The notes beneath the pieces were generated by a model. It was not told where the DNA came from, ran no database searches, and saw only the letters and a program-made list of their open reading frames with translations. A DNA stretch of 64,000 bases from Spirometra erinaceieuropaei (lineage: Eukaryota; Platyhelminthes; Cestoda; Diphyllobothriidea; Diphyllobothriidae): assembly GCA_902702965.1 (NCBI GenBank), contig CACRXP010000006.1, positions 2,397,661-2,461,660 of the forward strand, read 5' to 3'. This document shows positions 60,401 to 64,000 of the stretch, piece after piece (positions within the stretch are counted from its first letter, which is position 1; the number at the start of each line of letters is the position of its first letter). A program made the translations under genes and the position numbers.

Positions 60401-62891
60401 GGATTCACTACCTGTCGCCCAATAGGTGCCGCCGGTCTGTGTGCAATTCCAAATCCAAGTGGTGCGAGAAGGCGACTAATGACATCTGAGGCGTCCTTGG
60501 CGCAGAAAAGTGCTCACCGGAATTTAGGGTGAGTGCGATGTGGACTCTCGTCTCGTTCTCGTATACATTGTTTGCCTAAGTCGCTCGGGTAGCCATTTTG
60601 TTCTTAGCATCCCTCGAGGCTATTGCAATTCGAGAACTCTGTCATGCGGATAAAGCTACTACGTCGGGTAAACTGGAGGATTGCTCTAGACTCGAATGAC
60701 CGAATACGCGCCAGAGGTGAGGAGAAATGAAGCCAGGCTCCGCAAATTCTACTGATTTGATGGGACCCAACCACGTATCAAAACTCGACGAAGCCGGAAT
60801 TCTCACTATAGTTGCTATTCGCACATCAGACAAGGGTGATGAAAATGGGTAGCTTATGTAATCGAATGCCGGCCATAAGGTAACTATAGTGCCAAAGGCA
60901 ACCGTCCTCGATAAAGGACAGTGTCGTCAATTTTGATAGCAACCGGTACTGTCTCGGACGTTGGGTTGGGGGATGAATCTGAAACGTCAGGCAAATAAAG
61001 TTCTTGTTCCGGCGATCCTGTTTACAACTTCTTAGCTGTTTCTGAGGATTTACTGGTATTGTCCTGAGTGTTTTTCATTCTGATGCGCATGACTACTTTG
61101 ACACATTTTTTTCTGTTTTAGGCTCCCAATATTACGACGGCCTACCCAATAGTGTCATTGAAATGAAAATTGCACTGTTGTTAAATGGAAAATCACTATA
61201 TCTGAATGACGAGCGGTCACATCGTCTACTGCTTCAGAATGTGCTTGCTGAAGATGTCATTTGCGAGAAGTCTGAAAACAAAATATCATGTCAGCTACTG
61301 CCAAATCATCTAAGAATACATTGGGTTATTTCAGTAGGTTCTTATATTTGCCTGAATTTCTTTAAGTCTCATGTACACCTTTTGACGTCTAAATAGTTCG
61401 CCATTTGCCCGATTACAGTAAAAAGAGGGTTGAATTTCCGTCGGCATACATTCTAAGAAAGGGGATCTTTTGATTTACGATTGTGAAAATTTATATGACT
61501 GAGGACGGGATTTCAGCTGACGTCCCTATTTTGGGCATATTGCCACACTTCAGTTTTAGTATTATGGTATTTATTGAAGGGAGTCTTGAGTCTATATGAA
61601 AGATAAATATGTGGCTTCATTGCACGCCTCATATTTAGGTTGGAAGTTGAAATCTTCCGGACGAGTCTCTGCCTGTTCTACAATTAATAATTTTGCCAGC
61701 CAATTTAAATATCATATAATTTGTCTAACTTGCTTGTTGCCATACAAACTACTCTAAAGTTCACTGTCAGTTCTACTGAAAAGGCCTCCCTGCATATTAT
61801 CACCTGCGTTCACTGAAAGCAAGTTACAAATTAATTTAACAGAACGCGAAATCAAAAAATAACGTTGGCATTTATTAAAAATAAATACATCTCCGTAAAA
61901 TAAAGCACAAAGCATGATACAACACAATCAAGTGTCGTTTTATAAAGGCGCAAGATTTGGCATCAGTAGCTGCGTTTTTTGGCCGAAGGAAACTTACAGG
62001 AACAGTTGAAAACCCAGTTTTCGAGATGATCACTTACTGCTCTCTTAAAGGACAGTAGTGTTTTGTGTTTTATACAAGCAACCATCTCAAGCACTTAGAT
62101 CCCAATACCAGTACGGGCTATGATACGCTTTTTTTTACTAAATACACATCACTCAATCAGTGTTAAATACAACATGAGCTGTATTGGGCGTGCATTTTGC
62201 AAAATCGACTTGCCTACATTTGCGTGTAGTATCTGCGCAAATATGATGCCCTTCAGTTACATCGGAGGCATACTTGTATACAGGCGTTTGCTGTTTCACC
62301 TTCCATAACAAATTAGGCTTGCGGGGTGGCACAGGTAAGAAAAATGACGAGTCTGACATTATGAGCATTAGTATGGTGAAGGTTCTTACCCCTTCAATAC
62401 GACAATTGGGGCTACGTATTTTAGGGACCTTGTTCGACAAAAAAGTAGGTTTAAATTACTGATTACGTAGTTTGACCTTTTCCGTCTGGTCGTTCATTTT
62501 TGCTCTTGGAAATATGTAATAGCGATTTTCCCGCAATATAGACAGTAAACGACAAATCAAGCTCATATTGAGGACGTTTTTTAAACTAACAGTAGCTATT
62601 ACTGCAGCGCGTTATTAATTTAATATTGCATTGCATTACATTAAGTCGAATGGCGCTGATGCGATCATCAAGACAATTTTTCCTAGCGAAAAACTACGAT
62701 TCAAAGGGGTGTTTGGGAGATGCAACAAAATCCCTCTGTTTATTCAAATTGACGGAGACCAAAGAACGCCTAACGATGTGCACATTCTTCGCTATCATAA
62801 AGGTCGCCTCGATACTGGCGCCATTCTTCGTGATTTTCTACAGCGAGCCTTCACCAAGAGATGTGATACGCTCCGCGAATTTCAAGTCTAA
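42496..62891 (+). CDS. Gene B: secreted protein of unknown family, 12 exons, 479 codons
   Basis: Predicted exons: 42496-42568, 42766-42860, 43879-43981, 46437-46565, 50836-50930, 51043-51094, 55625-55750, 56586-56698, 58296-58368, 58648-58770, 61122-61333, 62646-62891. Joined length is 1,440 nt with every phase compatible and no internal stop. Exon 1 encodes a signal peptide (MERCVTLVVAECIVLILKFG) with donor GTATGT. Sequons NIT (exon 2) and NAS (exon 3) fit an extracellular product. Exons 5-7 and 8-10 are two copies of a module: a Trp motif (LFWILTT / LDWHFVTS), a short exon, then a YxC motif (GYSCWI / IYACYIG). Exon 11 has LLLQNVLAEDVICEK, Ig-strand-like. Exon 12 ends at TAA with no membrane segment. 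Exon pairs with gene A: 95/95, 129/135, 123/123, 212/206, 246/222 nt. A fusion of two neighbouring gene remnants between exons 7 and 8 is an alternative. Function unknown. Confidence 0.62.
43384..43470 (-). repeat. tRNA-like sequence (tRNA pseudogene or SINE head) in intron 2 of gene B
   Basis: On the minus strand: GGACCTCGTAGTTCAAGTGG (D-arm/A-box-like), then a long middle part, then the perfect T-arm GTGGGTTCGAATCCCAC (43,393-43,409). The acceptor stem pairs poorly and the anticodon arm is not clean, so a functional tRNA is unlikely. The conserved-looking flank continues to about 43,580 on the plus-strand side, as in a SINE body. Confidence 0.5.
43990..45465. other. GC-richer intron 3 sequence of gene B, nothing recognised
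   Basis: About 44,000-45,300 is clearly GC-richer than the flanking intron. It looks like inserted repeat DNA, but I see no terminal repeats or protein motif. Confidence 0.35.
45469..45640 (-). mobile_element. tRNA-derived SINE in intron 3 of gene B
   Basis: On the minus strand: perfect A box TGGCCCAGTGG (45,618-45,628), B-box region GGTCGCGAGTTCTAGCCTC, then GTGTTCCACACTTCGGGGC-like body, TAAGCCAAAAATGGCCATTC and CCCGTTGTCTTTGTCGG. Same family and orientation as 25,585-25,750. Confidence 0.65.
46967..47942. mobile_element. Palindromic MITE, copy 4 (variant ends), intron 4 of gene B
   Basis: TA|CAGTAAGTGACCGATCTCAC on the left, GTGA...GATCGGTCACTCACTG|TA on the right. Both arms share AATGCGTTTTCGATTAGGAA and its complement, a GGATGTCGGCTTTCAAATGA box, and a TTTACGATGGTCTTGCAAAT box complementary to ATTTGCAAGACCATCGTAAA. 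About 976 bp, no coding capacity. A diverged subfamily with its own terminus. Confidence 0.7.
47946..47985. repeat. (CATA/CACA)n microsatellite
   Basis: Imperfect ACATACATAAATACACACAT-type run directly next to the right end of MITE copy 4. Confidence 0.7.
48000..50830. other. Remainder of intron 4 of gene B, nothing recognised
   Basis: Frames of 60-91 codons on the minus strand have no recognisable motif. A short (TC)n run lies at about 50,158-50,172. Confidence 0.35.
51280..51950. mobile_element. Strongly diverged MITE of the palindromic family
   Basis: Contains weak matches to the arm boxes in order: TTCATTTCGACTAGAAGGGA, GACACGCCAGAATTTTAGTT, GCATAAAATAAACACTTATT, then TTCGGTTTTAAAAGGTTTCT. 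Ends are not preserved, so the boundaries are approximate. Confidence 0.4.
52010..52560 (-). mobile_element. CR1-like 3' fragment in intron 6 of gene B
   Basis: The minus strand near 52,550-52,400 reads SRGNVSHTRRFNAWNSLPTDVVMFTSVEAF in two blocks (RRFNAWNSLP and VVMFTSVEAFMRKLDQ), the C-terminal end of CR1-type polyproteins. The 3' region near 52,020-52,080 shares the AGGCCTTTGAACTCCCTAT segment with the copies at 13,050 and 9,160. 5' truncated. Confidence 0.6.
52650..52950. mobile_element. Partial palindromic MITE, left arm only
   Basis: Starts TAAAGTAGATGTGCTAACTC, then a CGACTCGAAAAGG block and GGATGCCAATTTTTGAAGGA, and stops where the complete copy at 52,957 begins. The complete copy may have inserted into this one. 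Confidence 0.5.
52957..53929. mobile_element. Palindromic MITE, copy 6, intron 6 of gene B
   Basis: TA|CAGTAGGTGGGCTAACTCAT on the left and ATGAGTTAGCACACTTTCTG|TA on the right. Arms carry GGATGCCGGCTTTCGAACTG, TTCAATTATATTTCATGGAA and ATTCGGTAGGATGTTACGTC with diverged complements. About 973 bp. Confidence 0.7.
54410..54545 (+). mobile_element. SINE fragment (3' part)
   Basis: TGTTATTACCAACATAGACA and CTGCCTATATCATGCGCCGC, ending GGCACAACGGGACGAG, match the 3' part of the SINE at 21,885-22,115 (CTGACTATGTCATACGCCAC ... GCACAACGGGACGAG). The tRNA-like head is missing. Confidence 0.55.
55925..56445 (-). mobile_element. Penelope-like element 3' fragment between gene B exons 7 and 8
   Basis: The minus strand from about 56,410 reads HKLAVRRLDPKSEVATHAAQ and MGHIFNFDAVEIV, the C-terminal half of a PLE GIY-YIG domain. 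After a frameshift it runs through SGASVISSADGGDSGHG to a 3' end with ETSDPQ and AATAAACCTCTC near 55,945. The front half of the domain and the RT are absent. It sits between exons 55625-55750 and 56586-56698. Confidence 0.65.
57115..58046. mobile_element. Palindromic MITE, copy 7, intron 8 of gene B
   Basis: Left end degenerate (AGACGGGCTAACTCATGAAA), right end ATGAGTTAACCCATTTTTG|TA. Carries CCTCAGGATGCCGACTTACT, GACCACTTAATAAGCATGCA and the complementary right-arm boxes (AATTAGGTAGACATTTTCTA, TCGACACCCTGAGGTAACTG). Confidence 0.65.
58775..60610. other. Intron 10 of gene B, nothing recognised
   Basis: A GC-richer block at about 59,040-59,760 has overlapping frames of 60-90 codons with no family that I can name. 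It may be an unclassified repeat. Confidence 0.35.
60613..61015 (+). mobile_element. Penelope-like element, degenerate GIY-YIG and 3' end
   Basis: Aligns by eye with the intact copy at 63,450 onward: AAAGCTACTACGTCGGGTAA against AAAGCAACTACGTCGGAGAA, GGAGAAATGA in both, and a TCGACGAAGCCGGAATTCTC segment against TCGATGAGGCCGAAATTCTC. Frames are broken. Ends with the AAACGTCAGGCAAATAAAGT segment near 60,980. Lies in intron 10 of gene B. Confidence 0.6.
61340..62640. other. Intron 11 of gene B, nothing recognised
   Basis: AT-rich. Frames up to 95 codons show no domain and no matching exon of gene A. Confidence 0.4.
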
Positions 62892-62934
62892 AAGCAAACC
62901 GCCGCGGTGATAACGGACTGTGAGGAAACAGCTG

Positions 62935-62940
62935 AATAAA
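62935..62940 (+). terminator. Polyadenylation signal of gene B
   Basis: AATAAA lies 44 nt after the stop codon of the last exon. Confidence 0.5.
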
Positions 62941-63404
62941 CGAAGGAATTATCAAGCTTTCATCTCTCCATGCGAAGTCGTTTTATTGATTGTAAAAACT
63001 GCTATCTGGAAATTCTGCAATTATAACGTCTAATTTCATTTTTAAAGGCAATTTAATCAAATTTCCTACCAAATGATAAAATTAGATAAATAAGTCAAGT
63101 CTTTGTTCAAGTTCCGAGGAAACTAATGCGCGAACGTAGAGTAACTCTTTCAAAACAGACCTATTCAGGTCCGTTCCGAAGTTTGATATGAATATTTGAG
63201 CTGAAATCCATCATCAGCTGGTGAATAACCGCTTAATATTTACAAACCGCCAACAGGCAGCCAGTAGTATAGAATTGTGCAATGATTTACCGTACCAACA
63301 ACACAGGTATTTGATAAAAGCCCAGACACGCGGGTTTCGCCGATCTTATGCCGCTGCTTGACGCAGCTGGGAGGGTTTCGGTTCGTCAGACCGGAGGCCA
63401 CCAT

Positions 63405-63789
63405 GAGGCGTCAAGTAATGAGACCAAAAGACCCACTGCCACGGCAAGAAACATCTGGAGTCGTTTACCGGATCTGGTGCGGTTGCGGACAAAGCAACTA
63501 CGTCGGAGAAACTGGAAGACTGCTCCGGACGCGAATCGCCGAACACGTGGCAGCTGTACGGAGAAATGACGCCAACTCTCAGGTCGCGGCCCATTCGACG
63601 AGACCCGGCCACACATTCAAGTTCGATGAGGCCGAAATTCTCGCGAGAGGGAATAATCGCGTGAGCCGCGAGTTGCTTGAGTCATGGTTCACGGGGCCTC
63701 AGTCTATCAACAAGTTCAACCACATTCCCACTCCATATTCTGGTGACGCGATGATTACTCGGCCATTTGGCCCGCTGTCAGCGGGGTAG
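63405..63789 (+). mobile_element. Penelope-like element, intact GIY-YIG endonuclease domain
   Basis: The plus-strand frame reads MRPKDPLPRQETSGVVYRIW, then CGCGQSNYVGETGRLLRTRI, AEHVAAVRRND, SQVAAHSTRPGHTFKFDEAE, ILARGNNRVSRELLESWF, and stops at 63,787-63,789. It has the VVY and YVG signature blocks, the conserved Arg before AEH, the paired Cys between GIY and YIG, and the HS...GH motif typical of PLE GIY-YIG domains, with Glu in LLESW. The reverse transcriptase is missing, so the copy is 5' truncated. Canonical PLEs use this domain for target nicking. Confidence 0.8.
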
Positions 63790-63904
63790 TTGAGCGTCCG
63801 CGCCCTTCCCACATGACTGCTTACCCTGCTCAGTAGAAGATGTGATCACTAAAACAAGAGGTTTATTGACCTGACGTCTCAGATTTGCCCTTATATTTTC
63901 CAGT

Positions 63905-63965
63905 TTTAAGAGGCTGAAATCCTCGAAAGAGCTGACAACCGCGTCAGAAAGTCTGGGATGAAAGG
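63905..63965 (+). mobile_element. Short PLE GIY-YIG fragment
   Basis: Reads EAEILERADNRVRKS, matching DEAEILARGNNRVSRE of the copy just upstream. Immediately before it, 63,858-63,885 looks like a PLE 3' end in the opposite orientation (minus-strand TGAGACGTCAGGTCAATAAA). Confidence 0.5.
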
Positions 63966-64000
63966 GGACATACGAAACTGCGCAGAGGACTTCTTGTCCG

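Noticed and set aside
63346..63616. Minus-strand frames of 76-88 codons opposite the GIY-YIG domain
   Set aside because: Antisense shadows of the plus-strand Penelope-like ORF.

Overview
The window looks like eukaryotic, intron-rich, repeat-laden DNA from a parasitic flatworm. A tapeworm of the diphyllobothriid type is my best guess. This rests on the repeat mix (Penelope-like elements with hammerhead ribozymes, CR1/jockey-type and Ty3/gypsy remnants, tRNA-derived SINEs, palindromic MITEs) and on short exons in long AT-rich introns. I cannot name the species. There are no operons, no CRISPR arrays and no bacterial genes; most of the window is transposon debris.

Layout: 0.3-1.4 kb holds the 3' tail of a Penelope-like element (PLE) followed by two hammerhead-ribozyme-type repeats. 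2.5-3.1 kb is a tandem duplication with a period of about 402 bp. 3.8-4.7 kb is a palindromic MITE. 5.8-7.5 kb (minus strand) is one large exon of an immunoglobulin-superfamily protein. 9.1-15.0 kb is a cluster of decayed non-LTR retrotransposons in both orientations. 18.0-18.6 kb is a broken Ty3/gypsy RT. 21.9-22.1 kb is a SINE.

The main coding content is two tandem plus-strand genes, about 24.7-33.9 kb (gene A) and 42.5-62.9 kb (gene B). Both appear to share one 12-exon plan: a signal-peptide exon, three unique exons, two tandem copies of a three-exon module, and two terminal exons. Exon lengths and splice phases match position by position, and weak protein similarity is visible between the two genes. 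Gene B can be joined from 12 exons into an open frame of 479 codons plus stop. Gene A has 11 placed exons and one short exon I could not place. The products look secreted and cysteine-containing with Ig-like hints; I do not recognise the family.

The introns of both genes, and the space between them, hold about 0.9-1.0 kb palindromic elements with TA target sites, SINEs, a tRNA-like sequence, a PX-domain-like fragment and PLE pieces. The last 3 kb holds further PLE GIY-YIG fragments, one with an intact domain.
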